64,000 bases of DNA, from assembly GCF_022750635.1 (NCBI RefSeq), contig NZ_JAJKBG010000001.1:372001-436000 (forward strand), written 5' to 3'. The notes beneath the pieces were generated by a model. It was not told the DNA's origin, made no database searches, and saw only the letters and a program-made list of their open reading frames with translations. Source of the stretch: Brevundimonas pishanensis. GTDB taxonomy: Bacteria; Pseudomonadota; Alphaproteobacteria; Caulobacterales; Caulobacteraceae. The position numbers were made by a program, and so were the translations under genes. Positions 27,687 to 37,156 of this stretch are shown in pieces (position 1 is the stretch's first letter; every line of letters starts with the position of its first letter).

Positions 27687-30038
27687 TCAGTCTAAAATCA
27701 GTTCCGGTATGGCTGCCGAACATTGGGCCTTGGTCGGAAGGCGCAGGATGAAGGTCGCGCCCTTCCCGGGTGCCGACTCCACTTCGGCAGTTCCGCCGTG
27801 CAACTCCACCAGCGCCTTGACCAGCGCCAATGCCACGCCCGGCCCGCCGCGCTCGCGCCGTACGAACCGGTCGAATACGTGGGCCTGTAGGTGGAAGGGA
27901 ATGCCGCGCCCGGTGTCGCTGACACGAATTTGCACCTCTTGCGGTGATGCCACTACAGCCAGTTCGACCACGCCGCCGTCCGACACAGCACGACAAGCAT
28001 TTTCCAGCAGGTGATCAACCGCCTGCCCCACGCGATGCTCGTCCGCTCGCAGGATGGGCAGCTCGTCAGGCAGGGTCAGTTCCAGTCGGGCACCGCGACC
28101 TTCGATCTTGGGACGGATCGTCTGGCAGAGTTGCGAAAGCAGGTCTCCGAGGCGCACATCGCCGAGCACCAGTTCCATTTCACCGGCGTCGATCTGGGCC
28201 ATGTCGAGAACATCGTCGATAGAGCGCGCCAGATGGCTGGCCGCAACGCGGATTGCTCCAGCGTGCTGGCGGCTGCGCTCCGGCATATCGCCCATGGCCT
28301 CGAGCAGTTCGGAATAACCGACGATAGTCGTCAGCGGTGTTCGTAGTTCATACGAAACGCTACCGACGAACTCACGCTTAAGAGCCTGACTTTCGGCCAG
28401 CGCGGCCTCCTTCTCGGCCAGAGCCTGCTCCAGTCCACGGCGTGCCGTCTCGTCGCCGAATGCCACCAGGGTAGCACCGTCAGGCAAAGGCCGGGTCTTC
28501 CACACCACGAACCTGCCGTCTTGCGTACGGCCCTCGCCCGAGACGGGGATACGGCTCTCTGGGTCGGGATCGGCCACGCGCGCCTTTAGCCCCATCCACA
28601 GCGCATTGTCCGGTAGGAGGGCGCGGCACAGTTGTGCCACGTCGTCAAAGTCCTGCGCATTGTCCAGCTTTTCCTTGGACAGGTTCCAGAACGCCTCGAA
28701 GGCATCGTTACGCAGACGAAGACGACTGTCGGAGCCGAACACCGCCACGGCGTCCGACAGCTTGTCCAGCGTCGCCATCTGGACCTGAATTTGCGCATTG
28801 TAGCGGCTGCGCAGGTTCAACTCGTCGGTGATGTCCGAGAAGATCAGCAGGATGCCGCCCAGCGGGTGCGGCTGGCGGACGACGCGCAGGGTCCGACCGT
28901 CGGGCAGGCGCCACGTATCGTCGGGCGAGGCCTGGGCTGCGCCATAGAATTCCAGCTCGTGAGCTTTCCACTGGGCGTAATCGACCACTTCGGGCAACAG
29001 GCGGCGCTGGCGCAGGCGATCCAGAAGCTCGCCATGCGTCGGGCGTTCGTCCAGCCATGCAGCATCGATATTGAACAACTGCTGGAAGGCGGTGTTGTGG
29101 AAGGCCAGACGCTTGGCCGGACCGAAGATGGCCACGGCATCGGCAAGGTGGTTCAGCGTCTCGTCATGGGCTTCAACGTGACGGCGCAGGGTGTCGCGCG
29201 TCTCTTCGGCCTCGGTCATGTCGATGGCGAAGGCGATAACCGCCCCTCGCCCGCCGATCAGCGGCTCTGCCGTGATCTTCCATGCGCGGCGTCGGCCATC
29301 GGACGAAATCCAGCGGAAGCCTTCCTGACGGCTGTTCAAGCGTACGGCCTCCGCGACGATGGCGTCGGCGCCGCGATCAAAGCTGATGCCGTTGTCGCGC
29401 GCGCCTTGCAGACTGTCGCAGCGGGTTTCGTGCAGCCACGCACCGTTCGCCCAGACCAGCTTGCCCGAGCCGTCCACCACCCATGTAGGCGATGGCGACT
29501 GCTCGGCCAGAACGCCCGGACCGGCCTCCATGCCGATGGCGTGGGTGACCTTGGACAGGCGCACCCATGCCCCGCCCCCCAGAGCGCGTCCTTCGACAGC
29601 CCAGGAGCCTTCACCGGACTCGATCACGGTTTCGAAACCCTCGCCCTCATGCAGAAGGGCGATCATGCGGTTGGGATGCAGGCGTTTTAGGCGGGCGGTA
29701 AGCTGGTCCGCAGCGGTCCGAACGGCCTCCTCGCTCGGTTGCCCCCCGTTCGGGAGGGGCTGCTCCACCAGATGGAACAGTGGCTCCCGGGGGCCATAGA
29801 TCGCTCGCACAGACCCTTCTGGCGACAGGGCAAGGCGCAGATCATCAAAGGCGTTCAGTGCGCCCGCACAGGCGGCGGACTGGATCAAGGCGTGGGTGGC
29901 CTGTTCTTCAACAGCCTGTTCGCGGCGTTTGATACTGCGATGCAGGCGGGCGGCCCATGCACTGACCGCGAGCGCCAGACCCGCGGCACCAGCCGTGGCC
30001 ACATAGGCGATGTCGGCGGCGATGTCGGCCTCGGCCAT
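27687..30038 (-). CDS. divL: DivL-type tyrosine pseudo-histidine kinase
   Basis: 783 residues. An N-terminal membrane helix (about 8-30) is followed by PAS domains at about 180-280, 295-400 and 420-530, then a DHp helix and a full ATPase domain. The phosphorylation motif is VSYELRTPL, with Tyr (Y563, counted from ATG 30038) replacing the His of true kinases. This Tyr-for-His change and the multi-PAS layout are the known hallmark of Caulobacter DivL (Y550), an essential regulator that controls CckA at the cell pole. The catalytic half still has an N-box (LLENACRAV) and a G-box (VSDTGRGIPF). ATG 30038 has GGAG 7-11 bases upstream; a TTG at 30056 is less likely. Confidence 0.92.
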   Translation of the reverse strand: MAEADIAADIAYVATAGAAGLALAVSAWAARLHRSIKRREQAVEEQATHALIQSAACAGALNAFDDLRLALSPEGSVRAIYGPREPLFHLVEQPLPNGGQPSEEAVRTAADQLTARLKRLHPNRMIALLHEGEGFETVIESGEGSWAVEGRALGGGAWVRLSKVTHAIGMEAGPGVLAEQSPSPTWVVDGSGKLVWANGAWLHETRCDSLQGARDNGISFDRGADAIVAEAVRLNSRQEGFRWISSDGRRRAWKITAEPLIGGRGAVIAFAIDMTEAEETRDTLRRHVEAHDETLNHLADAVAIFGPAKRLAFHNTAFQQLFNIDAAWLDERPTHGELLDRLRQRRLLPEVVDYAQWKAHELEFYGAAQASPDDTWRLPDGRTLRVVRQPHPLGGILLIFSDITDELNLRSRYNAQIQVQMATLDKLSDAVAVFGSDSRLRLRNDAFEAFWNLSKEKLDNAQDFDDVAQLCRALLPDNALWMGLKARVADPDPESRIPVSGEGRTQDGRFVVWKTRPLPDGATLVAFGDETARRGLEQALAEKEAALAESQALKREFVGSVSYELRTPLTTIVGYSELLEAMGDMPERSRQHAGAIRVAASHLARSIDDVLDMAQIDAGEMELVLGDVRLGDLLSQLCQTIRPKIEGRGARLELTLPDELPILRADEHRVGQAVDHLLENACRAVSDGGVVELAVVASPQEVQIRVSDTGRGIPFHLQAHVFDRFVRRERGGPGVALALVKALVELHGGTAEVESAPGKGATFILRLPTKAQCSAAIPELILD

Positions 30039-30152
30039 ACCCACTCCAGCGCGCAAAAGGTTGATTCGCCTTTACCATAACCTGATTGGGGGCTTTTCGG
30101 CGACGCTTGATGCCGTATTGCGCCATCGGATTTGAAGGGCGATATCGCGAGT

Positions 30153-30563
30153 ATGGAACAGCCATGGCACGACCAGACCGCCCCTTCGCTCGACGACTTC
30201 GACCGTATGGCCAGGCAAGCCTTTGACGCCCTGCCCGACCTGTTCCGGCAGGCTGCGGCGGATGTCATTATTCGGATTGATGATTTCCCCGATGACGAGA
30301 TCCTTCGCGATCTGGAAATCGAAGACGGTTTCGAACTGACAGGCCTCTATGTCGGGGCACATGTGGGGGAACGGGACGGGCTTGGGCCTGCGCCGGAACC
30401 GTCGCGGGTATTTCTCTATCGACGGCCTATTCTGGACGAGTGGTGCGAGCGGGGCGACGTGGGCCTGTTTGAACTGGTGTCCCATGTCCTGATCCACGAA
30501 CTGGGCCATCATATGGGTCTGGACGATGACCAGATCGATGCCATCGAAGACGCTGCAGACTGA
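30153..30563 (+). CDS. Small zincin-type metallopeptidase family protein (DUF1025-like)
   Basis: 136 residues. The zinc-binding motif HELGHHMGLDD sits near the C-terminus, with the upstream pattern VIIRIDDFPDDEIL and DGLGPAPEPSRVFLYRRPILDEW typical of the acidic metallopeptidase-fold proteins common in alphaproteobacteria and actinobacteria. ATG 30153 is preferred over a TTG at 30132. It is divergent from divL with about 115 bases between them, and convergent with rsmB. No signal peptide is seen, so it should be cytoplasmic. Its substrate is unknown, and activity has not been shown for most relatives. Confidence 0.85.
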   Translation: MEQPWHDQTAPSLDDFDRMARQAFDALPDLFRQAAADVIIRIDDFPDDEILRDLEIEDGFELTGLYVGAHVGERDGLGPAPEPSRVFLYRRPILDEWCERGDVGLFELVSHVLIHELGHHMGLDDDQIDAIEDAAD

Positions 30564-30578
30564 TCGCAGGCATTAAAA

Positions 30579-30608
30579 AAGGGCAGGTACCTCGCGGCCC
30601 CTGCCCTT
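30579..30608. terminator. Bidirectional terminator, zincin gene / rsmB
   Basis: A 9-bp stem AAGGGCAGG / CCTGCCCTT with a 12-base loop has AAAAAA on its left, giving a strong U-run for the minus-strand rsmB transcript, and GTTTGTTT on its right. Confidence 0.82.
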
Positions 30609-30614
30609 GTTTGT

Positions 30615-32033
30615 TTAGTAGCGCTGGAGATGCGCGATGAAGAAGCCGTCGAGACTGCCCTTGTCCGCCCACTGACCTGGCAGAATGCGCAGCCAGCCCT
30701 CTTTGGTCAGAGCCTCCTGGGGCGCACCGACGTCCTCAGGATTGATCGGAGCCGTTTTGAAGGCGCTGTTGCGGCGAAGGAAGGCCAGAATCTGGGTTTC
30801 GCCCTCCTCGCGCTCCAGCGAGCAGACGCAATAGACCATTCGGCCGCCAGGCTTCACCTTGTTGGCGGCGACGTCCAGCAGACGGTGCTGGACATCGGCC
30901 AGCTTGGCGATATCGGTCGGGCGCACGGCGCGCAGCGCCTCTGGGTTACGGCGGAAGGTACCGGTCGCCGTGCAGGGGGCATCCAGCAACACAGCGTCGA
31001 ACTGGCGACTGTCTTCCCAGTCCTCGGCCGGAATGGCGATGACTTCGGCTTCCAGCTTGGTGCGGGCGAAGTTCTGGCGCAGGCGCTTCAGACGGCTTTC
31101 CGAGCGGTCCAGCGCCACCACCGAGGCACCCGCAGAGGCGATCTGAAGGGTCTTGCCACCGGGGGCCGCGCAAAGGTCCAGAATCGTCTCGCCAGCCTTG
31201 GCATTCAGGATGCGGGCCGGAATGGCAGCGGCGGCGTCCTGTACCCACCAGTCACCATTGTCAAAGCCCGGCCACTGGGCCACATCGCCGCGACGTTCGG
31301 TACGCAGGGTGCCGCCCGGCAGGCGGGTGGCCTCCAGCGGCTCGCCGACGGTGGCGGGATCGATATCCGGCTTGATCGAGATATCGGTCGGTGGCTCGAA
31401 ACGGGTAGCCTCGGCCAGCCCTTTCAGAGCCTCGTCACCGAAATTGGCCTGCCAGCGTGCTGCGAGCCAGTCGGGCAAGTTGGCGACCGGCGAGGTCACG
31501 CCATAGCCGTCGCGGTCGATACCGCGCAGGACGGCATTGATAAGGTTCTTGTACGGTCGGGTCTTGTTATCGCGCTCGGCCAGTTTGACGGCGGTCGATA
31601 CTGCCGCGAACGCAGGCGTCTCCAGTACCAGCATCTGCGCCAGTGCAATGCGCAGGATGGTCAGGGTCGGCAGGCCGGGCATAGTCTTCAAACGACGGCC
31701 CAAGATCTGGTCGATTTCGCCCAGACGGCGCAGGGCACCCATTGCCGTGGCGCGCGCAAACGCGCGGTCGGCGGGCGACAGGTCCTTGGCCGGGCTCCTG
31801 GCCAGTTCCTCGTCCAGACCCGTGCGTTTTTCCAGCGCCGCGTTCAGCAGTACACCTGCCACCATACGCGCCTGAACACCCACTTCCGGGAACCGGTCCT
31901 CGCCCTTCGGACGGGGCCCCTTGGCACCGCCCGAATGGGGGCGGTTGTTCGGGCGGTTAGCGGGCTTGCCCCGCTTGGCCGGACGGGCATGGCCATCTTT
32001 GTTGATGACGGTCTTTTCGGGCGGGCGGCTCAT
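30615..32033 (-). CDS. rsmB: 16S rRNA m5C967 methyltransferase RsmB
   Basis: 472 residues. An N-terminal basic low-complexity leader (about 40 residues of Lys, Arg, Pro and Asn) is followed by a NusB-like RNA-binding domain and the Rossmann methyltransferase domain. Motifs are LDLCAAPGGKTLQIASAG (SAM binding), VLLDAPCTATGTFRRNPE (first catalytic Cys) and MVYCVCSLEREEGE (second catalytic Cys). The enzyme makes 5-methylcytosine in 16S rRNA. The start overlaps the kup stop by four bases (ATGA), so the two genes are translationally coupled. Confidence 0.94.
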   Translation of the reverse strand: MSRPPEKTVINKDGHARPAKRGKPANRPNNRPHSGGAKGPRPKGEDRFPEVGVQARMVAGVLLNAALEKRTGLDEELARSPAKDLSPADRAFARATAMGALRRLGEIDQILGRRLKTMPGLPTLTILRIALAQMLVLETPAFAAVSTAVKLAERDNKTRPYKNLINAVLRGIDRDGYGVTSPVANLPDWLAARWQANFGDEALKGLAEATRFEPPTDISIKPDIDPATVGEPLEATRLPGGTLRTERRGDVAQWPGFDNGDWWVQDAAAAIPARILNAKAGETILDLCAAPGGKTLQIASAGASVVALDRSESRLKRLRQNFARTKLEAEVIAIPAEDWEDSRQFDAVLLDAPCTATGTFRRNPEALRAVRPTDIAKLADVQHRLLDVAANKVKPGGRMVYCVCSLEREEGETQILAFLRRNSAFKTAPINPEDVGAPQEALTKEGWLRILPGQWADKGSLDGFFIAHLQRY

Positions 32034-33988
32034 ACGGATACCTGCGTTCCAAGCTCGACCACGCGGCCTGGGGGAATACGGAAGAAGTCGGTCGGGTTGG
32101 CGGCGTTACGCATCAGGAAGATGAAAAGCTTGTCCTGCCACATGGGCATGCCCTGACGGGCGGTGGGAATAACGGAGCGACGGCCGAGGAAGAAGCTGGT
32201 CGACATGATGTCAAACTTCAGACCTTGGCGACGGCACTGGGCCAGTGCCTTGGGCACGTTAGGCGTCTCCATATAGCCGAACGTGAGAGTGATGCGCTTG
32301 AAATCGTCGGAAATGACTTCGATGGCTATCCGCTCGTCCGCCCGAACGCGTGGGCGATGCGAGGTGTGGACCGTCATGATGATGTTTTTCTCATGCAAGA
32401 CTTTGTTATGCTTGAGGTTATGCATCATCGCCACGGGCGCGACCGTCGGGTCTGACGTCAGGAAGATAGCCGTGCCCTGAGCCCGATGGGGCGGACGGGC
32501 GCTGAGCATATCGATAAGATCGGTCAGCGGCAGGCTGTCACGGCGGGTCTTCTCGCCAAGGATTTGCGTGCCGCGCACCCACGTCCACATCAGCAGCACG
32601 ATCAGCGAGCCAATCAGCAGCGGCATCCATGCGCCGTCAGGCAGCTTGAGCAGGTTGGAGCTGAGGAAGATCAGGTCGACAAAGCCCATGGGGATCAGCA
32701 CGGCCAGCACACCCCACAGCGGCCAGTTCCACTTGTGACGTGCCACGGTGAAGGCCATCAGCGTATTGACGAACATCACGCCGGTAACGGCAACGCCATA
32801 GGCCGCCGTCAGATTGTGGGTGTTCTGGAAGGTCACCAGCAGGAACAGGACACCCACCATCAGCAGGCCGTTGATGGCCGGCACGTAAATCTGACCGGCC
32901 TGGGTCTCGGAGGTGTTGCGAATATCCAGTCGCGGTAGAAGTCCCAGCTGCACTGCCTGTTGGGTGACCGAGAAGGCACCGGTGATAACGGCCTGCGACG
33001 CAATCACGGTGGCGGCTGTCGCCAGCAGCAACAGCGGCCAGTAGATCAGCTGCGGCACCATGTTCCAGAACGGGTTGTCCAGCGCCGTGGGGTGCGACAG
33101 CAGGAAGGCCCCCTGACCCAGATAGTTCAAGGTCAGGCAGGGCAGAACCACATAGAGCCAGCCCTTGCGAATGGGCGACTTTCCGAAATGGCCCATGTCG
33201 GCATAGAGCGCCTCGGCACCGGTCACGGCGAGGAAGACGCTGCCCAGAATGACAAAGCCCAGTACCGGGTTCTTGGCCAGCAGGGTCAGGGCGTAGTGGG
33301 GCGAAAGCGCTTGTAGGACCGACAGGTCGTCGAACAGGTGGAACAGACCCAGTGCGCCAAGGCTGAGGAACCAGGCCAACGTGATGGGGCCAAAGAACTT
33401 CGCCAATCCGGCGGTCCCGTGCGACTGCACCGCAAACACGCCGATGAGAATGATGCCGGCGATCGGCACGATGAAGGGATTGATGGCGCTGCCCACGCCG
33501 GGCGCACCGCGAATACCCTCAATGGCCGACAAGACCGAGATGGCGGGGGTGATGACGCCATCGGCATAGAACAGGGCGGCACCACAGACGCCCAGAACAA
33601 ACAGATAGGCACTGCGACGGCCAAGAGCGTTCTGTGCCAGCGCCATTAGCGACAGCGCACCGCCTTCGCCGCGGTTGTCCGCACGCATCAGGAAGGCGAC
33701 GTATTTGAACGTCACCACGATCATCAACGCCCAAAAGGCCAGCGACACCACGCCCATGATGGCCAGACGCGGGTCACCTAGGGCTTGAGCATGGCCCACG
33801 GCTTCGCGCAGGGCGTAGATCGGACTGGTGCCGATATCGCCAAACACCACACCAATCGCGCCAATCAGCAAGGCGCGCTGGGCGGCCTTGGACTGGGGGG
33901 CAGGGACTTCCCCGCCTTGGTGAGGTTGAGACGGTTGATGAGAAGCGCCGACCGCATTTTGATCGTCGCGCGGGTGATCCCCGACCAT
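32030..33988 (-). CDS. kup: Low-affinity potassium uptake protein Kup
   Basis: 652 residues with about 12 membrane helices in the first 450 residues and a soluble C-terminal part. The family start ALLIGAIGVVFGDIGTSPIYALREA and the segments YADGVITPAISVLSAIEG and TGAEALYADMGHFG are diagnostic of the KUP/HAK K+:H+ symporters. The N-terminal 37 residues are polar. Shine-Dalgarno GGAGG sits 6 bases from ATG 33988. It overlaps rsmB by four bases. Confidence 0.96.
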   Translation of the reverse strand: MVGDHPRDDQNAVGASHQPSQPHQGGEVPAPQSKAAQRALLIGAIGVVFGDIGTSPIYALREAVGHAQALGDPRLAIMGVVSLAFWALMIVVTFKYVAFLMRADNRGEGGALSLMALAQNALGRRSAYLFVLGVCGAALFYADGVITPAISVLSAIEGIRGAPGVGSAINPFIVPIAGIILIGVFAVQSHGTAGLAKFFGPITLAWFLSLGALGLFHLFDDLSVLQALSPHYALTLLAKNPVLGFVILGSVFLAVTGAEALYADMGHFGKSPIRKGWLYVVLPCLTLNYLGQGAFLLSHPTALDNPFWNMVPQLIYWPLLLLATAATVIASQAVITGAFSVTQQAVQLGLLPRLDIRNTSETQAGQIYVPAINGLLMVGVLFLLVTFQNTHNLTAAYGVAVTGVMFVNTLMAFTVARHKWNWPLWGVLAVLIPMGFVDLIFLSSNLLKLPDGAWMPLLIGSLIVLLMWTWVRGTQILGEKTRRDSLPLTDLIDMLSARPPHRAQGTAIFLTSDPTVAPVAMMHNLKHNKVLHEKNIIMTVHTSHRPRVRADERIAIEVISDDFKRITLTFGYMETPNVPKALAQCRRQGLKFDIMSTSFFLGRRSVIPTARQGMPMWQDKLFIFLMRNAANPTDFFRIPPGRVVELGTQVSV

Positions 33989-34061
33989 GCAAATCCTCCG
34001 GGTCGCGCGGGAGACGCGCCCATCAAGAGCGGCGGGCCTTTAGACCCTTTCCATCAGCGGT

Positions 34062-34814
34062 TCAATCGTGACGAAGTTCCGGCAGGGCCGCAGCCGAGAT
34101 TATACGCCGATCCACTTTGGATTGCAGCATGACCAACACAGCTTCGCCGCGACGGGCGGCCTGGGTGGCTTCCTCGGGGAGGGTGTACAGCGCAGGGCGG
34201 CCGCTCCAGTCGCCTAAGCTATAGATTTCACGAACAACATTGATGTGGTTGACGCTTTGCCCGCGGTTGTCGCCCGACCGGACGACCACGGTTTGCACCC
34301 CCGGAAGATAGCGTACCGCCACCACCTCGGCACCGCCCTCGGGGGTAGGACCGGAGCCAACGCCGACACGATCGCGCGTTTCTCGAAATTCGATTTCCGG
34401 CGGCCAGTCGTTCCGTTTCGATTGATCGGCGATTGCCGCCATCAGTTCGGCGGGGCGGGTCTGGGTCACCGATTTATGGCCGGCGATGACCACTTGCGGT
34501 GTGGCCAGACTGCGAAGTCCCAGTGCCTGACGATAGGCGCGCTGGCGTTGCGAAAACTCGGGGCGGGCAAAGGTGTCTGACCAGCCGAGATAGTCCCAGT
34601 AGTCGACGCCATAGGTGAGAACCACCACCTGGGGGTCCTGGGCTGCCATTCGGACCACAGACTGGTTGGCGGCGGGACAGCCTGAACAGCCCTGTGCGGT
34701 GAACAGTTCGACGACCACAGGCGTTTCAGCCGCCGCGACAGGTCCGGCCGCCAGCAGTGCTCCGCATAGGATGGGCAATGCAATCGATCTGCGCACGCAA
34801 ACCCCCAAAGCCAT
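34062..34814 (-). CDS. Exported DUF1223 thioredoxin-like protein
   Basis: 250 residues. A signal peptide (about 1-29, ending PVAAAE) leads into VVELFTAQGCSGCPAANQSV, a CxxC motif in the thioredoxin-like DUF1223 family, then VVVLTYGVDYWDYLGWSDTFARPEFSQRQRAYRQALG, also typical. The protein should be periplasmic and may handle thiols or metals; no member that I know has a firm function. It is a stand-alone gene upstream of the convergent-like region before the prolyl oligopeptidases. Confidence 0.87.
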   Translation of the reverse strand: MALGVCVRRSIALPILCGALLAAGPVAAAETPVVVELFTAQGCSGCPAANQSVVRMAAQDPQVVVLTYGVDYWDYLGWSDTFARPEFSQRQRAYRQALGLRSLATPQVVIAGHKSVTQTRPAELMAAIADQSKRNDWPPEIEFRETRDRVGVGSGPTPEGGAEVVAVRYLPGVQTVVVRSGDNRGQSVNHINVVREIYSLGDWSGRPALYTLPEEATQAARRGEAVLVMLQSKVDRRIISAAALPELRHD

Positions 34815-34869
34815 TCAAGGTGGCGGCACTCTAGCGACACTATGGTTCAGCGGGGGTCATAAATGCGTG

Positions 34870-34899
34870 AGGGGCGGCAGACCTGCGCCTGCCGCCCCT
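34870..34899 (-). terminator. Hairpin after the prolyl oligopeptidase pair
   Basis: An 11-bp stem AGGGGCGGCAG / CTGCCGCCCCT with an 8-base loop lies 29 bases beyond the peptidase stop. The following minus-strand tail (CACGCATTTA) has no strong U-run, so termination is likely but not certain. Confidence 0.55.
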
Positions 34900-34927
34900 T
34901 TGATCCTTCAAGCAGAAGGTTCGGTTC

Positions 34928-37156
34928 TTATTTAGCGTCCATCAGTTGTTGGCTGAGATAGACGTAGTGGCGTGCCCAGCGACGGGCGTTGGCCACGGGG
35001 TCGGCGTCGTTCGAGTGACCGCCGACTGTGTCCTCGTAATAGAGGTGGTCGTGGCCCTGATCGCCCAGACGCGCCGCGAATTTGCGGGCATGACCGGGGT
35101 GGACACGGTCATCCAGCGTGTTGGTAGTGATGTAGACACGCGGATATTCAACGTCCGGACGCAGCAGTTGATAGGCCGAGTATTTCGAGATGAACGCGGC
35201 GTCGCCCGGAATGCGCGGATCGCCATACTCACCAATCCACGAGGCACCGGCAGGCAGTTCCTGATAGCGCATCATGTCGATCAGCGGGCTTTCGATGACC
35301 GCCGCGTTGAACAGGTCGGGATTCTGGGTGATCGACACCGAAGTCAGAACGCCACCGTTCGAGCGACCATAGATGCCGAGGTGGTCGGACGAGGTAATAC
35401 CGCGTGCGATCAGGTCGCGCCCCACCGAGGCGAAGTCGTCAAACGCACGCTGGCGGTTCTCGCGCAGGGCGGCTTGGTGCCAGGCGGGGCCGAACTCGCC
35501 ACCACCACGGATGTTGGCCTGCACGAAGACGCCGCCGTTTTCCAGCCAAAGCTTGCCCATCTCCGGCTTGTAGGCGGGCGGGAAGCTGGCCTGGAAGCCG
35601 CCGTAACCGAACATGATGGTCGGAGCCTTGCCGTCCATCTTCATCTCGCGCGGACGCACGATAAAGTAGGGGATCTTGGTCCCGTCGGTCGAGGTGGCCT
35701 CGAACTGTTCGACCACGTGGGTCGAGGCATCGAACTTGGCCGCAGCCGCCTTCATCGGAGCCACAGCGCCGGTGTTGAAGTTGGCGAGGCTTAGGGTCGG
35801 CGGGGTCAGGAAGCCTTGGGTCGAGACAAAGACACGGCCCGTCGAGCGCGAAGCCGAGCCGAGGTTCACGGCCACGTTCTCCGGCACGGCGATGGCATTC
35901 TGTTCCCAGCCGTCAGTGCCGAGGGTGAAGCGGGTCAGCTTGCCCACCACATTGTCGGCGATGACAGCCATGATGCCGTCTTTCATCACCGAAACGTCCT
36001 GAAGCGACTGGCGCGCGTTCGGCGAGAAGACGAGCGCGGCTTGCTTGGGATAGGCAATGCGCGGACGCTGCACGTTCAGCAGGTTAAGCGGCACCGACAG
36101 CAGGTCGCCGCCCTTGTAGCCGTGACCGTCAAATGTCCAGTCCTGATCCAGCGAGAAGATCAGATTGCCGTCCAGCATGCCCTGAATGCTGACACGCTCG
36201 GGCAGTTGCAGTTGCCACGGCTTGCCGCTTTCGTCGTAGGCCCAGATTTGCGAGCGGAAGGTGTCGAGCGGGCGGCTGAAGAGCACGGCCTCGACCGAGC
36301 CATCAACCTTACGCATGACCATCGGCGAGACGCCATAGCCGCCGTCCGACTGTTCGCCGCGATAGACTTCGGTCGCCTTCTCCAGCGTCTCGCCGCGGTT
36401 CAGGACTTTGACCATGAAGGGATAGCCGCTCTCGGTGAGCGAGCTTTCGCCAAAGTCGGTGGCGACCAGCAGGGCGTTGTTGTGAAGCCAGCTGATGCGG
36501 TGCTTGCCTTCGGGGATAACGAACCCGCCATCGACGAATGATTTTGTCGCGACATCGAACTCGCGCACGACGACAGCGTCCTTACCGCCGTCCGAAAGCG
36601 AGATCAGGCAAAGGTTCTCGGCGGGCGGCAGGCAGCTGACACCCTTGAACACCCAGTCACGACCCTCGGCCTTGGCCAGAGCGTCGAGGTCCAGCAGGGT
36701 TTCCCACTGCGGGTTGGGCGTGGCGTAGCTTTCGACCGAGGTCCGGCGCCACACACCCTTGGGGTTGGTGCCGTCCTGCCAGAAGTTGGCCAGTTGGTCG
36801 CCAAGGAAGCGGGGCGAAGCGATCCGGTCGTTCGCGGTCAGGATGACCTCGGCCTGCTGGCGGAAGGTTTCGTAGCGCGGGTCGGTCGTCAGGGCCGCAA
36901 GCGCCTTTTCGTTCGACTTGGCGACGAAGGCCATGGCCTCGGCACCCTGCACCTGTTCCAGCGCCAGATGGTCGTCCGCCGCTGCCACGCCTGCGGGCGA
37001 CAGGTCGCGCGGGAAGTGCGGTGGGAGGTTCGACGAGGTGCTGATACCCGGTTGGCCGTCAAGACCGGCTGCGCCTTGGGTATGCGCAGCACAGGCACCC
37101 AGCAGCAGAGCGGGTAGGGCGGCGGTCAGAAGAAGAGATTTCATCATCGTTGGCAT
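34928..37156 (-). CDS. Prolyl oligopeptidase family serine peptidase (lipoprotein)
   Basis: 742 residues of the S9 family. The N-terminal propeller (about 60-450) is followed by an alpha/beta-hydrolase domain whose catalytic triad is visible: Ser in GIYGRSNGGVLTS, Asp in TTNTLDDRVHPGH and His in TVGGHSNDADP. The signal sequence ends in the lipobox LLGACAAH, predicting a lipid-anchored form. ATG 37156 overlaps the stop of the upstream peptidase (TGATG), with AGGA nine bases ahead. It is a diverged tandem paralogue of its neighbour. Family members cleave short Pro-containing or other peptides. Confidence 0.92.
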   Translation of the reverse strand: MPTMMKSLLLTAALPALLLGACAAHTQGAAGLDGQPGISTSSNLPPHFPRDLSPAGVAAADDHLALEQVQGAEAMAFVAKSNEKALAALTTDPRYETFRQQAEVILTANDRIASPRFLGDQLANFWQDGTNPKGVWRRTSVESYATPNPQWETLLDLDALAKAEGRDWVFKGVSCLPPAENLCLISLSDGGKDAVVVREFDVATKSFVDGGFVIPEGKHRISWLHNNALLVATDFGESSLTESGYPFMVKVLNRGETLEKATEVYRGEQSDGGYGVSPMVMRKVDGSVEAVLFSRPLDTFRSQIWAYDESGKPWQLQLPERVSIQGMLDGNLIFSLDQDWTFDGHGYKGGDLLSVPLNLLNVQRPRIAYPKQAALVFSPNARQSLQDVSVMKDGIMAVIADNVVGKLTRFTLGTDGWEQNAIAVPENVAVNLGSASRSTGRVFVSTQGFLTPPTLSLANFNTGAVAPMKAAAAKFDASTHVVEQFEATSTDGTKIPYFIVRPREMKMDGKAPTIMFGYGGFQASFPPAYKPEMGKLWLENGGVFVQANIRGGGEFGPAWHQAALRENRQRAFDDFASVGRDLIARGITSSDHLGIYGRSNGGVLTSVSITQNPDLFNAAVIESPLIDMMRYQELPAGASWIGEYGDPRIPGDAAFISKYSAYQLLRPDVEYPRVYITTNTLDDRVHPGHARKFAARLGDQGHDHLYYEDTVGGHSNDADPVANARRWARHYVYLSQQLMDAK

